A stretch of DNA of 64,000 nucleotides from Pseudogracilibacillus sp037892545 (GCF_037892545.1 NZ_JBBKBG010000001.1:1-64000); one strand, 5' to 3'. Shown: positions 54,215-63,961, counted from the first letter of the stretch. The notes: generated by a model from the letters alone, not told the origin. Made by a program: numbers and translations.

Positions 54215-55084
54215 TTGACAGGGAAAATTGGATATTTAGGACCTAGAGGAACATTTACAAAAATAGCGGCAGACTTAGCATTTAATGGGGATGAAAAGAT
54301 TGCCTATAAAACAATCCCACAAGTCATTGATGCAGTAGAGGAAGGAGAAATCGACATCGGTGTCATACCGATTGAAAATGCGATTGAAGGAACGGTACAT
54401 TTATCGATTGATTATTTAGTACATCAAGTCCGTTTACCAATCGTAGCAGAGTTAGTCGTGCCAATCGAACAAAATTTACTCGTGCATAAAAGTTTTGATC
54501 GTAGTTTGAATGATATCGAAGAAGTACACTCACATCGTCATGCAATTGCACAATGTCAGCAATTCATCCATAAAAATTTAAAAAATGCATCCATTCATTA
54601 TACGAATTCAACAGCAAGTGCTGCCGAATTGGTAAGTGAAAATGGCCGTCCAATTGCAGCAATTGGAAATTTACTCGCTGCAAAAGAATATGATTTAACC
54701 GTATTAAAGGAAAATATTCACGATTTCCCGAATAACCATACACGTTTCATCGTTTTAACGAAAGATGAAACAGGAATAAATATTAACTATGAGAAAAAAC
54801 TAGAAAGAACGAGTATTTTAGTAACTTTACCTGAAGACCGTGCGGGAGTTTTACATCAAGTGTTATCTGCATTTGCTTGGAGAAAGATGAACTTATCCAA
54901 AATTGAATCACGCCCGATGAAAACAGGATTAGGGAATTACTTTTTCTTAATTGATGTTGACGAACCTTATGATGATGCTTTATTTCCAGGTGTCATCGGA
55001 GAATTAACCGCTTTAGATTGTAAAGTGACAGTATTAGGAACATATCCTGTATATCAATTTAAATCATCAGTTCCAACTATATGA
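54215..55084 (+). CDS. pheA: Prephenate dehydratase
   Basis: Converts prephenate to phenylpyruvate for phenylalanine synthesis. 289 residues: catalytic domain (IGYLGPRGTFT; IPIENAIEGTVHLS; NHTRF, the conserved TRF) and a C-terminal ACT domain (about 205-285; LPEDRAGVLHQVLSAFAW) for phenylalanine feedback. TTG start behind GGAGCGAAG. The small ACT protein PheB, which precedes pheA in B. subtilis, is missing. Confidence 0.96.
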   Translation: MTGKIGYLGPRGTFTKIAADLAFNGDEKIAYKTIPQVIDAVEEGEIDIGVIPIENAIEGTVHLSIDYLVHQVRLPIVAELVVPIEQNLLVHKSFDRSLNDIEEVHSHRHAIAQCQQFIHKNLKNASIHYTNSTASAAELVSENGRPIAAIGNLLAAKEYDLTVLKENIHDFPNNHTRFIVLTKDETGININYEKKLERTSILVTLPEDRAGVLHQVLSAFAWRKMNLSKIESRPMKTGLGNYFFLIDVDEPYDDALFPGVIGELTALDCKVTVLGTYPVYQFKSSVPTI

Positions 55085-55091
55085 TGATATT

Positions 55092-55145
55092 ACGTCCATA
55101 TACATATAGGCACTTTCATCGTGCTATATGCTATGGACGTTTTTC
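55092..55145 (+). terminator. Terminator of pheA
   Basis: ACGTCCATA / TATGGACGT with an inner ATAGGCAC / GTGCTAT hairpin, then TTTTTC. Confidence 0.8.
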
Positions 55146-55233
55146 TTTGAAGAAAGAAGAGGAGTATTTCTGGGCACGTAGGACATGATTTTTGCATACG
55201 TTGTTATAGACTATGATACAAAGGAGAATGTTC

Positions 55234-55914
55234 ATGCAAATTCATATCGTCCAAAAAGGTGATACGTTATATCAACTTTCTAAACAGTATGGGGTAGATT
55301 TGGATACGTTAATTCAAGCGAATCCACAAATTGCCGATCCTGAGATGATGCTTCCAGGAATGAAAATTCAAATTCCTTCTAAAATGATGCCCATTCATCC
55401 AAACGAACAACAAGAGAGATTGAAAGAAGAAGAAAGAAGTGAGATGGAACATAGGAATTTTCGACCGATGCAAGATGTAGAACATGATGAACGACAAAGA
55501 CCTCGCTCGATGGAAAGGGAAAATGAGTTGCAATCAAATGTGCCACAAAATAGGCCTTTAGGGGAACCACGAGTTGTAGCACCACGAGTTCCCGAACGAG
55601 ATGACAACCGAAGATCTGAGATGCCTATGCCAAATCAAGTAGAAAACCGTATGGTGGAGCCGAACCAGACAAGACAAACCGATTTTCATGAAAGAAGACC
55701 GGATACAATTGTTTACTATTGTTGCTGTTGTAAACATCATAAAGAAAATTTAAGTGAAATAAAAAATAACATACATGATCATACGCAGATCGAACATGGT
55801 GAACATCAAAGAGATCCAATCCCAAATAACATGCAAAGAGAAAATATAGGGCAATTCGAGTCATTTAGAAATGATACGTATTTTCATGAAGGTGGCCATT
55901 ATCGTTTGACGTAA
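55234..55914 (+). CDS. safA: SafA-like LysM spore coat protein
   Basis: 226 residues. The N-terminal LysM domain (MQIHIVQKGDTLYQLSKQYG ... MLPGMKIQIPS, split) closely resembles B. subtilis SafA, the inner-coat morphogenetic protein that binds SpoVID and peptidoglycan. The rest is unlike it: a Glu/Arg/Pro-rich low-complexity part (60-160), then YYCCCCKHH (four adjacent Cys) and a His/Asn-rich tail. The start is ATG 55234, 7 bases after AAGGAG. Position ahead of yebC and ruvAB also fits safA. The ligand-binding LysM of SpoVID and this LysM are both in this window. Confidence 0.82.
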   Translation: MQIHIVQKGDTLYQLSKQYGVDLDTLIQANPQIADPEMMLPGMKIQIPSKMMPIHPNEQQERLKEEERSEMEHRNFRPMQDVEHDERQRPRSMERENELQSNVPQNRPLGEPRVVAPRVPERDDNRRSEMPMPNQVENRMVEPNQTRQTDFHERRPDTIVYYCCCCKHHKENLSEIKNNIHDHTQIEHGEHQRDPIPNNMQRENIGQFESFRNDTYFHEGGHYRLT

Positions 55915-55986
55915 TGGGGAAACTGTAATAATTCAAGATACCGCACATTATGTGTATAATATAACATAATAGTAAGCATATTTAAT

Positions 55987-56028
55987 GTAGGAAAAGGGAT
56001 AGAAAATAGATGTATATCCCTTTTCTAC
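55987..56028 (+). terminator. Hairpin between safA and nadE
   Basis: GTAGGAAAAGGGATA / TATCCCTTTTCTAC, 14 pairs with one bulge. No T-run follows, so termination is doubtful; it could be a regulatory stem ahead of nadE. Confidence 0.4.
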
Positions 56029-56056
56029 CATACGAATATATTAAAGGATGAGGTAG

Positions 56057-56797
56057 ATGGAACAAATTGTTGAAAAAATAACGGTATGGCTACAAGATCA
56101 AGTAGAGCAAGCCAATGCGAATGGATTAGTTGTCGGTGTTAGTGGTGGCCTAGATTCGGGGGTAGTTGCAAACTTAATTAAACGCGCATTTCCGAATGAT
56201 TCACTTGGTGTCATTATGCCGATTAATAGTAATCCAACAGACTTAAAAGATGCACAAGCAGTTGTACAAGCTTGTCATATTACATCCATGAATGTTGACT
56301 TAACGGCGACACATGCTTTAATGATCGAAACGATTCAACAGGAAGTAAATCGCGTTAGTGAGTGGCATGAAAAGAATGCTCGTATTGCAGATGCAAATTT
56401 ACGTGCCCGTCTCCGAATGAGTACATTGTATACTATTGCAAATAATTACAATTATTTAGTCGTCGGAACAGATAATATGGCTGAATGGTTTACAGGATAT
56501 TTCACGAAATATGGGGATGGTGGAGTCGATTTACAACCGATTGTTGATTTAACGAAACAAGAAGTTCGTGAACTTGCACACTTCTTACATGTACCAGTGG
56601 AGGTCATTGAGAAAAATCCAAGTGCAGATCTTTGGATAGGACAAACCGATGAAGAAGAAATGGGGACCACATACGCACATATTGATGCTTATTTAGAAGG
56701 GGAAGAAATCCCTGAAAAAGATAAAGCGATCATTGAACGATTACATGCACGCACAGAACATAAGCGGAACATTGCAACACAATTACGTTTAAAATAA
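56057..56797 (+). CDS. nadE: NAD synthetase, ammonia-dependent
   Basis: Last step of NAD synthesis: amidation of nicotinic acid adenine dinucleotide with ammonia and ATP. 246 residues. PP-loop VVGVSGGLDSGV, then NLRARLRMSTLY, VVGTDNMAEWFTGYFTKYGDGG and KNPSADLW. No glutaminase domain. GGATGAGG is the ribosome site. In B. subtilis nadE lies elsewhere, and coxA follows safA here instead. Confidence 0.96.
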   Translation: MEQIVEKITVWLQDQVEQANANGLVVGVSGGLDSGVVANLIKRAFPNDSLGVIMPINSNPTDLKDAQAVVQACHITSMNVDLTATHALMIETIQQEVNRVSEWHEKNARIADANLRARLRMSTLYTIANNYNYLVVGTDNMAEWFTGYFTKYGDGGVDLQPIVDLTKQEVRELAHFLHVPVEVIEKNPSADLWIGQTDEEEMGTTYAHIDAYLEGEEIPEKDKAIIERLHARTEHKRNIATQLRLK

Positions 56798-56875
56798 GGT
56801 ACATTCTTTCTTTACTGGCATAATTTTGCTATACTGTAAAAGGATTTTAGTCCAAGCGAGAAAGGGGACAGGAAC

Positions 56876-57607
56876 ATGGCTGGACATTCAAAATGGCATA
56901 ATATTCAAAGAAGAAAAGGTGCACAAGACGCAAAACGAGGAAAAATATTTATGCGTCATGCAAAATTAATATATACGGCAGCAAAAATGGGTGGTGGCGA
57001 TCCAGAAATGAACCCACCACTTCGTACGGCAATTGAAAAGGCAAAAGCAGATAATATGCCAAATGATAATATTGATCGTGCAATTAAAAAAGCGACAGGT
57101 ATGCTCGATGGGGCGAACTTTGAAGAAGTAACATATGAAGGATACGGACCAAACGGAATTGCTGTTATTGTACATGCACTTACAGATAACCGAAACCGTA
57201 CAGCATCAGAAGTACGCCATGCCTTTAGTAAACATGGTGGTAACTTAGGAGAAACGGGTTGCGTATCATTTATGTTTGATCGTAAAGGGTATATTGTTAT
57301 TGTAGATAAAGAAGAAAAAATAGATGAAGATGAATTAACTTTGGAAGCTATTGATGCAGGAGCAGATGATATTGAAGTCGAAGAAGGTGTATATGAAATT
57401 TATACGACACCAGATGCATTTCAAGAGGTAAATGACCATTTACGTGAAGCAGGATATGATATTGAAGAAGCGGAAATTACACTGATTCCACAAACATATA
57501 CTGCATTAGATGGTGACGCTAAAGAGAAGATGATGCAAATGATTGACATGTTAGAAGAAAATGAAGACGTGCAAGATGTGCATCACAATTTAGAAGAAAC
57601 TGAATGA
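56876..57607 (+). CDS. yebC: YebC/TACO1-family regulator
   Basis: 243 residues, full length. Starts MAGHSKWHNIQRRKGAQDAK and has the three-domain layout of the family (GPNGIAVIVHALTDNRNRTA, HGGNLGETGCVSFMF). YebC proteins have been described as transcription regulators and, more recently, as translation factors that help ribosomes on proline stretches. Stands ahead of ruvAB. Confidence 0.96.
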   Translation: MAGHSKWHNIQRRKGAQDAKRGKIFMRHAKLIYTAAKMGGGDPEMNPPLRTAIEKAKADNMPNDNIDRAIKKATGMLDGANFEEVTYEGYGPNGIAVIVHALTDNRNRTASEVRHAFSKHGGNLGETGCVSFMFDRKGYIVIVDKEEKIDEDELTLEAIDAGADDIEVEEGVYEIYTTPDAFQEVNDHLREAGYDIEEAEITLIPQTYTALDGDAKEKMMQMIDMLEENEDVQDVHHNLEETE

Positions 57608-57634
57608 TGACTTGCTCGTATAAAGGGGAATTTC

Positions 57635-58231
57635 ATGATTGCTTATATTAAAGGACAATTAGCGTTTATATTAGACGAATCGATTATCGTTGATGTAGGT
57701 GGCATTGGCTATGAAATCGTATGTCCCAATCCATTCATTTACCAAAATTCTTTACAAAAGGAATTATTTATTTTTACGTATCATCATGTGCGGGAAGATA
57801 ATCAAACTTTGTATGGATTTAAAGATGAAGAGGAAAAATATTTATTTACTAAATTAATTTCTGTTTCAGGTATCGGTCCTAGAAGTGCTGTCGCTATTTT
57901 GGGGAATGCAGATGTAAATGAATTTATCACGGCGATTGAACAGGAAGATGAAAAATACTTAACGAAATTTCCTGGTGTAGGAAAGAAGACAGCTAGACAA
58001 ATTATTTTAGATTTAAAAGGCAAATTAACGGCTGTGTTCTCTATGGAAGAAACGACAACGACCGTATCACCTACATCTTCTGCTCACATTTCAGAAGCGA
58101 AAGAGGCATTGAAAGCATTAGGATATACGGATAAAGAAATTAACCATGTGATGTCACAGTTGAAAAAAGAGAACATAACGGAAACAGATGAACTTATTCG
58201 AAAAGCATTAGCATTATTTGTGAAAAATTAA
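57635..58231 (+). CDS. ruvA: Holliday junction helicase subunit RuvA
   Basis: Binds four-way junctions and loads RuvB for branch migration. 198 residues: OB-fold (MIAYIKGQLAF; DVGGIGYEI), two helix-hairpin-helix motifs (SVSGIGPRSAVAIL; FPGVGKKTARQIIL) and a C-terminal RuvB-contact domain (EAKEALKALGYTDKEI). AAGGGG precedes the ATG. No LexA box seen upstream. Confidence 0.97.
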   Translation: MIAYIKGQLAFILDESIIVDVGGIGYEIVCPNPFIYQNSLQKELFIFTYHHVREDNQTLYGFKDEEEKYLFTKLISVSGIGPRSAVAILGNADVNEFITAIEQEDEKYLTKFPGVGKKTARQIILDLKGKLTAVFSMEETTTTVSPTSSAHISEAKEALKALGYTDKEINHVMSQLKKENITETDELIRKALALFVKN

Positions 58232-58255
58232 TGTAAGCTAGGAAAGGGGATCGTG

Positions 58256-59248
58256 ATGGAAGACCGTATTGTAACTGGCGAACAAAATGAAGATGACAAA
58301 CTAGTAGAATTATCATTACGTCCTACCATGCTAGCAGAATATATTGGTCAGCATAAAGTAAAAGAAAATTTAGACATATTTATTCAAGCAGCAAAAATGC
58401 GTGAAGAAGCGTTAGACCATGTATTATTATATGGTCCACCAGGACTTGGAAAAACAACATTAGCTGCCATCATTGCCAATGAAATGGGTGTACAATTTCG
58501 TGCAACATCTGGACCAGCAATAGAACGTTCAGGTGATTTAGCCGCTATTTTGTCTTCTCTTGAACCGGGAGATGTATTATTTATCGATGAAGTACATCGA
58601 ATCCCGCGTGCGATTGAAGAAGTATTATACCCAGCAATGGAAGATTATTTTTTAGATATTGTGATTGGTCAAGGGCCAAGTGCTAGGTCTGTTCGTATCG
58701 ATTTACCACCATTTACATTAATTGGAGCGACGACACGTGCAGGACTTTTAACGGCACCATTACGTGATCGTTTTGGTGTATTATGTCGATTAGAATATTA
58801 CGAACGGGATGACTTATGTGAAATTATTGAACGAACCGCATCTATTTTCCAAATGCCTATCGAAAAAGAAGCGGCATTAGAAATAGCTGGACGTTCTCGT
58901 GGGACTCCACGAATTGCGAATCGTTTATTAAAACGTATCCGAGATATTTCACAAGTTAGTGGGGAAGAAGAAATCTCATTAAAAACAACAAAAAGGGCAC
59001 TAGAAATGTTGCAAGTGGATGATGTTGGACTCGATCATATAGACCATAAATTTTTACAAGGTATCATCCAAGATTTTCAAGGTGGACCTGTCGGTTTAGA
59101 TACAATTGCAGCAACAATTGGTGAGGAATCACAAACAATTGAAGAAGTATACGAACCATACTTATTACAGATCGGCTTTATCCAACGAACACCGAGAGGG
59201 CGTATAGTTACTGGAAAAGCATATGAACATTTTGGAATAAAAAGGTGA
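58256..59248 (+). CDS. ruvB: Holliday junction helicase motor RuvB
   Basis: Hexameric AAA+ motor. 330 residues: Walker A GPPGLGKTTLA, Walker B LFIDEVHR, sensor 1 GATTRAG, arginine finger region PLRDRFG and a winged helix (RTPRGRIVTGKAYEHFG). The start is ATG 58256, 6 bases after AAAGGGG; the GTG one codon before is too close. Starts 24 bases after ruvA. Confidence 0.97.
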   Translation: MEDRIVTGEQNEDDKLVELSLRPTMLAEYIGQHKVKENLDIFIQAAKMREEALDHVLLYGPPGLGKTTLAAIIANEMGVQFRATSGPAIERSGDLAAILSSLEPGDVLFIDEVHRIPRAIEEVLYPAMEDYFLDIVIGQGPSARSVRIDLPPFTLIGATTRAGLLTAPLRDRFGVLCRLEYYERDDLCEIIERTASIFQMPIEKEAALEIAGRSRGTPRIANRLLKRIRDISQVSGEEEISLKTTKRALEMLQVDDVGLDHIDHKFLQGIIQDFQGGPVGLDTIAATIGEESQTIEEVYEPYLLQIGFIQRTPRGRIVTGKAYEHFGIKR

Positions 59249-59253
59249 ATTCG

Positions 59254-59451
59254 ATGCAATTTGGAAAAATGTTTATTTTAATAGGGATTGTCTTTATTAT
59301 AATTGGTGTTATTTGGACATGGATTGGGAAGTTACCAGGAGATATATCGTTTAAAAAAGCTAATGTATCTTTTCATTTTCCTATTATGACATCTATCGTC
59401 GTATCGGTTATCTTATCGTTGTTGTTCGCTATCTTTTCACGTTTTAAATAG
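59254..59451 (+). CDS. DUF2905 small membrane protein
   Basis: 65 residues with two membrane helices (FILIGIVFIIIGVIWTWI and IMTSIVVSVILSLLFAIF) joined by LPGDISFKKANVSFHFP, the signature LPGDI ... F.FP of DUF2905. Role unknown. The start is ATG 59254, behind AAAAGGTG. It sits 5 bases after ruvB and 11 bases before queA, inside the ruv-que operon. Confidence 0.88.
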   Translation: MQFGKMFILIGIVFIIIGVIWTWIGKLPGDISFKKANVSFHFPIMTSIVVSVILSLLFAIFSRFK

Positions 59452-59462
59452 GAGTTAAAAAC

Positions 59463-60521
59463 ATGGATATTGAATCATATAATTATTATTTACCAGAACA
59501 TTTAATTGCACAAACACCATTAAAGGATCGCACATCGTCGAAACTGCTTGTGTTGAATAAAGATACAGGAGAAATGGTACATGATCATTTTAAACATGTG
59601 ACAGATTACTTGAAAAGTGGGGATTGTTTAGTATTAAACAACTCTAAAGTAATTCCAGTTCGATTATTTGGGGTGAAAGAAGAAACATTTGCTAAAATCG
59701 AAGTGTTACTATTACATGAAAATGATAACAATGAATGGGAAGCACTTGTAAAACCGGCTCGTAAAGTAAAGGTTGGTACAAAGATTTCTTTTGGTGATGG
59801 AAAACTTGTTGCAACTTGTATCGAGGAAAAACAAGAAGGGGCTCGTGTATTACGCCTTACGTATGAAGGGATTTTTCTTGAAATATTAAATGAATTAGGA
59901 GAAATGCCCTTACCGCCATATATAAAAGAACAGTTACAAGATGATGATCGCTACCAAACGGTGTATGCAAAAGAAGAAGGATCAGCAGCGGCACCAACAG
60001 CTGGTTTACATTTTACAAAAGAATTATTAGAAGAAATAAAGGCAAAAGGAATCCATATCGTTTATGTTACGTTACATGTCGGGCTTGGAACATTCCGACC
60101 AGTGACAGTTCATGAAATTGAAGAACATGATATGCATAGTGAATATTACCATATGTCCAAAGAAGCAGCTGAAACATTAAATCATGTGAAAGCAACAAAT
60201 GGGCGAATCATTTCGGTAGGTACAACATCAACGAGGGTGTTAGAGACGATTGCACATGCACATGATGGAAAATTTGTCGAAGAGACGGGATGGACGAATA
60301 TTTATATTTATCCACCATATACGTATAAAGCAATAGATGGATTAATCACGAATTTCCATTTGCCCAAATCAACACTTTTATTATTAATTAGTGCATTAGC
60401 AGGAAAAGAACTAATTTTCAATGCATATGAAGAAGCGATCCAGCAATCATATCGTTTTTTTAGCTTTGGAGATGCAATGTTTATTTTGCCAAGTGAAAAA
60501 GATAAAAAGGATGACAAATAA
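59463..60521 (+). CDS. queA: S-adenosylmethionine:tRNA ribosyltransferase-isomerase
   Basis: Adds the epoxycyclopentane ring to preQ1 in tRNA, the step after Tgt in queuosine synthesis. 352 residues, normal length. Landmarks: YLPEHLIAQTPLKDRTSSKLL, LVLNNSKVIPVRLFG, GSAAAPTAGLHFT, VTLHVGLGTFRPV, NFHLPKSTLLLL. AGGAG precedes the ATG. Followed directly by tgt. Confidence 0.97.
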   Translation: MDIESYNYYLPEHLIAQTPLKDRTSSKLLVLNKDTGEMVHDHFKHVTDYLKSGDCLVLNNSKVIPVRLFGVKEETFAKIEVLLLHENDNNEWEALVKPARKVKVGTKISFGDGKLVATCIEEKQEGARVLRLTYEGIFLEILNELGEMPLPPYIKEQLQDDDRYQTVYAKEEGSAAAPTAGLHFTKELLEEIKAKGIHIVYVTLHVGLGTFRPVTVHEIEEHDMHSEYYHMSKEAAETLNHVKATNGRIISVGTTSTRVLETIAHAHDGKFVEETGWTNIYIYPPYTYKAIDGLITNFHLPKSTLLLLISALAGKELIFNAYEEAIQQSYRFFSFGDAMFILPSEKDKKDDK

Positions 60522-60522
60522 A

Positions 60523-61659
60523 ATGGCAATTACGTATGAATTAATTAAAACGTGTAAACAAACTGGTGCTAGACTTGGTAAAGTCCATACGCCACATGGT
60601 ACGTTTGATACACCGATGTTTATGCCTGTAGGAACATTAGCTACAGTTAAAACAATGAGTCCAGAAGAATTAAAACAGATGGATGCACAAATCATTCTTT
60701 CTAATACGTATCATTTATGGTTACGTCCTGGAGAGGATATCGTAAAAGAAGCAGGGGGCCTACATCGATTTATGAATTGGGATAGACCGATTTTAACGGA
60801 TTCTGGTGGGTTCCAAGTATTTAGCTTAAGTAAAATTCGGGATATTCAGGAAGAAGGAGTTCATTTTAGACACCATTTAAGTGGGGAAAAATTATTTTTC
60901 TCTCCTGAAAAAGCGATGCAAGTACAAAATGACCTCGGCCCAGACATTATGATGGTGTTAGATGAATGTCCACCATATCCCGCAACTTATGAGTATATGG
61001 AAAAATCTGTTGCACGTACATCACGTTGGGCAGCACGTTGTTTAGAGGCACATAAACGTCCACAAGACCAAGGATTATTTGGCATTATCCAAGGGGGAGA
61101 ATATGCAGACCTTCGTAAACGTAGTGCAGAAGATCTAACATCACTAGATTTCCCAGGATATGCAATTGGAGGGTTATCTGTCGGTGAACCGAAACATATT
61201 ATGAATCAAGTGCTTGAAGAAACCATCCCATTCATGCCTTCCAATAAGCCACGTTATTTAATGGGGGTTGGTTCACCTGATTCCTTAATTGAGGGAGCAT
61301 TACGTGGCATTGATATGTTTGACTGTGTTTTACCGACGAGAATTGCTCGTAATGGTACATGTATGACGTCTAACGGTCGTTTAGTCGTTCGAAACGCTAA
61401 ATATGCACGTGATTTCTCGCCAATTGATGAAAATTGTGACTGTTACACATGTAAAAATTATTCTCGTGCATACATTCGTCATCTAATTAATACGAATGAA
61501 ATATTCGGATTTAGGCTTACTACTTATCATAACCTTTATTTTCTGTTAAAATTAATGGAGCAAGTCAGAGAAGCTATTCGAGAGGACCGACTTGGAACAT
61601 TTAAAGAAATCTTTTTTGAACAATATGGGTTCAACAAAGATAAACCGAAAAACTTTTAG
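60523..61659 (+). CDS. tgt: Queuine tRNA-ribosyltransferase
   Basis: Exchanges guanine-34 of GUN-anticodon tRNAs for preQ1. 378 residues. Catalytic residues in RPILTDSGGFQVFSLS and in LPTRIARNGT; zinc site CDCYTCKNYSRAYIRH. The start is ATG 60523 (MAITYELIK), one base after the queA stop; it matches the B. subtilis N-terminus. Longer in-frame readings into queA are not supported. Confidence 0.97.
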   Translation: MAITYELIKTCKQTGARLGKVHTPHGTFDTPMFMPVGTLATVKTMSPEELKQMDAQIILSNTYHLWLRPGEDIVKEAGGLHRFMNWDRPILTDSGGFQVFSLSKIRDIQEEGVHFRHHLSGEKLFFSPEKAMQVQNDLGPDIMMVLDECPPYPATYEYMEKSVARTSRWAARCLEAHKRPQDQGLFGIIQGGEYADLRKRSAEDLTSLDFPGYAIGGLSVGEPKHIMNQVLEETIPFMPSNKPRYLMGVGSPDSLIEGALRGIDMFDCVLPTRIARNGTCMTSNGRLVVRNAKYARDFSPIDENCDCYTCKNYSRAYIRHLINTNEIFGFRLTTYHNLYFLLKLMEQVREAIREDRLGTFKEIFFEQYGFNKDKPKNF

Positions 61660-61673
61660 GGAGGAGGGACATA

Positions 61674-61931
61674 ATGGAGCAATTAATATCACTATCACCA
61701 ATTATTTTAATGTTCGTTATCTTTTATTTCTTATTAATTCGTCCACAACAGAAGCGACAGAAACAAGTAAGAGAAATGCAAGATAATTTACAAAAAGGCG
61801 ATTCAATTGTGACAATCGGTGGGCTTCATGGTATCATCGATGCGATCGACGAAGGAAAAGTCATTATTAAATCAAATGATGCTCGATTAACATTTGATCG
61901 TGCTGCTATTCGCGAAGTAAAAGTAGACTAA
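61674..61931 (+). CDS. yajC: Preprotein translocase subunit YajC
   Basis: 85 residues: one membrane helix (ISLSPIILMFVIFYFLLI), the conserved RPQQKRQKQ and a small cytoplasmic domain (GDSIVTIGGLHGII). An accessory of SecDF. GGGAGGAGG gives a strong site. Last gene of the ruv-queA-tgt run. Confidence 0.96.
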   Translation: MEQLISLSPIILMFVIFYFLLIRPQQKRQKQVREMQDNLQKGDSIVTIGGLHGIIDAIDEGKVIIKSNDARLTFDRAAIREVKVD

Positions 61932-61944
61932 TTGTACATACATC

Positions 61945-61986
61945 GAAAAAAAACATTTCATCAAAATATAGATGAAATGTTTTTTT
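61945..61986. terminator. Bidirectional terminator between yajC and spoVB
   Basis: AAAAAACATTTCATC / GATGAAATGTTTTTT. A-run and T-run on the two flanks serve both convergent genes. Confidence 0.92.
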
Positions 61987-62022
61987 GTGTCCATTCATTT
62001 ATACAGCTAATGAATGATAAAG

Positions 62023-63555
62023 CTATCCATTACTTTTCCATAAAATCTTTTTAAATTGTATCCATTCCTCTTTAGTAATACAGCGGAAAAGAAAAATAAA
62101 GATAGTATATATACAAATAATTAGACCTAATAACATCATAAACATAAAGATTCCATCAATGATGATATATGTTTTCAACATATAGGCGACAGCATAGGTA
62201 CTAATGAATAATAAAACTAATCGGAACACATTTTTAAAAGGAAGAAAAAACTTTGTTCGACGGTACAACAGTAAAAAATGTAAACACATAACAAAGAGAA
62301 CGTACGTATTAAGGGCGATGACGACGCCATAAATTCCAAATGCCGAATGGGACGTAAAAACAATTAATATAGAAAATTTTACAATTGCCCCTAAAATATT
62401 ATTCCACATCACTTCTCGAGCATAATTAAGTGATATAAGAATGGTTTGTAATGGTGTATGTATATAAAGACATAGAAAAAACGGTGCCATCATTTTTACA
62501 AATAGACTTGCATTACTTGTACCATATATATATGTTAAAATAGGATTGGCAAACAACATAAAAATAATGGTTGCAACGGCACCAGATAAAAATGAAAATC
62601 GAATTGCTTGTTCCATTCGTTCAAATAATACTTTTTGTTCATTTCGTGTTTGTAGCATAGAAACAGATGGTAATAATGCAACAGAGATAGAATTCGTTAT
62701 AAATGTTGGTAAAAACAAAAGTGGCATGACAAAACCGGTTAATTCACCATATTGTTTCGTTGCTTCAACTGTACTATAGCCAGCTACTTTTAAGCTTTTT
62801 GTCACGAAGATAGGTTCTAAAAAATTAGAAAAGGATTGTACTAATTTACTTGTCGTATGTGGTAAAGCAATCGTTAGTAAACTACTTAATATATGTGATG
62901 ATTGCTTCGCTTGTGTTTTCTTTACTTGAAATTTTTTATATTGGTAATAAAGAAATAGGAATGAAGCAATTTCGCCAATTGTAATAGATACAACTGCACT
63001 TACTGCAGCATGTACAATTCCAAACTGGATAAAATAGTGGATGGCAACATATACGAAACCAATACGGACTATTTGTTCAATTACTAATCCAATACTTTGT
63101 GGTTTCATATTTTGTAACCCTTGAAAATATCCTTTAAATAATGAAGAAAATGCGATAATTGGAATAGCCGGAGCCAATGCATACAATAAATATTCTGTTC
63201 GTTCATCTGTTAATAAATACGTTGCAATGACCGGTGCAAAAACTATGAGTGAAACAGTAAAAAATATGCTCGTACATGTTATAATAATGAAAGCATATGT
63301 CATTATTTTTCGGATGCGTCCTTCGTCGTTTTTTGCATAAGCCTCCGCAATATTTTTGGAGATCGCTAACGGCAATCCTATTTGGGTTAGAGTTAATAGG
63401 AGGAACAATGTAGGCATTACTAACATATATAGCCCAATTCCTTCTTCACCCATTAATCTTGCTGTAATCATTCGGTTGATAAAACCAAGGAACCTTGTCA
63501 ACATACTAGCAACAATTAATACAATTGTGCCATATAGAAAAGATTGTTTCGTCAC
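62023..63555 (-). CDS. spoVB: Stage V sporulation protein B (MOP-family flippase)
   Basis: 510 residues with about 14 membrane helices. SpoVB belongs to the MurJ-like/polysaccharide flippase group of the MOP superfamily and is needed for spore cortex synthesis. Early motif TRFLGFINRMITARLMGEEGIGLY is split around residues 17-40 and matches the family. The start is GTG 63555, 5 bases after AAAGGTGAG; the longer reading from 63648 has no site. Position beside yajC and comN is as in B. subtilis. Confidence 0.92.
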   Translation of the reverse strand: MTKQSFLYGTIVLIVASMLTRFLGFINRMITARLMGEEGIGLYMLVMPTLFLLLTLTQIGLPLAISKNIAEAYAKNDEGRIRKIMTYAFIIITCTSIFFTVSLIVFAPVIATYLLTDERTEYLLYALAPAIPIIAFSSLFKGYFQGLQNMKPQSIGLVIEQIVRIGFVYVAIHYFIQFGIVHAAVSAVVSITIGEIASFLFLYYQYKKFQVKKTQAKQSSHILSSLLTIALPHTTSKLVQSFSNFLEPIFVTKSLKVAGYSTVEATKQYGELTGFVMPLLFLPTFITNSISVALLPSVSMLQTRNEQKVLFERMEQAIRFSFLSGAVATIIFMLFANPILTYIYGTSNASLFVKMMAPFFLCLYIHTPLQTILISLNYAREVMWNNILGAIVKFSILIVFTSHSAFGIYGVVIALNTYVLFVMCLHFLLLYRRTKFFLPFKNVFRLVLLFISTYAVAYMLKTYIIIDGIFMFMMLLGLIICIYTIFIFLFRCITKEEWIQFKKILWKSNG

Positions 63556-63664
63556 AACCTCACCTTTCTTTCTATTAGGAAGAAATACGATTATAATCAT
63601 ATATATGCTCTGTAACCTTACATAAATGACATAAATTATCGATTTCATAGAAAGGGGTTTATCA

Positions 63665-63961
63665 ATGGAAAGAAAACATGTACGTGAATGGAAAGAACAT
63701 GTTTATCCAGCATTAAAAAGTAAAGAATCTGAATTTAAACTTATTGGGTATAACGAAATAACCGTTGATGAGTTATGGCGTTGTTTAATGGAAACAATAT
63801 GGAAAAGTAATCCAGAAAAATATTTACATGAAATTGTTCAAGATATTTTTCATCTTCCAGCTAGTACGTACATGAATTTCATTACAGTGAATGCTTTAAA
63901 AGTGGATGATAGTGATTTAATGGCATCGATTCAAGCAGTTACAAACAATGAACAATCGTAA
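63665..63961 (+). CDS. comN: Post-transcriptional regulator ComN
   Basis: 98 residues, soluble, helical. ComN (B. subtilis YrzD) binds the comE mRNA and, with DivIVA, sets its polar location and competence. WKEHVYPALKSKESEFKLIG at the start and TVDELWRCLMETIWK are typical of the family. AAAGGGG precedes the ATG. Divergent from spoVB. Confidence 0.88.
   Translation: MERKHVREWKEHVYPALKSKESEFKLIGYNEITVDELWRCLMETIWKSNPEKYLHEIVQDIFHLPASTYMNFITVNALKVDDSDLMASIQAVTNNEQS

Noticed and set aside
55987..56028. A second T-box or riboswitch ahead of nadE
   Set aside because: Only a simple hairpin is present, with no T-box sequence or known aptamer core.
57608..57634. LexA box ahead of ruvA
   Set aside because: No CGAAC-N4-GTTCG-like sequence is present in the gap.
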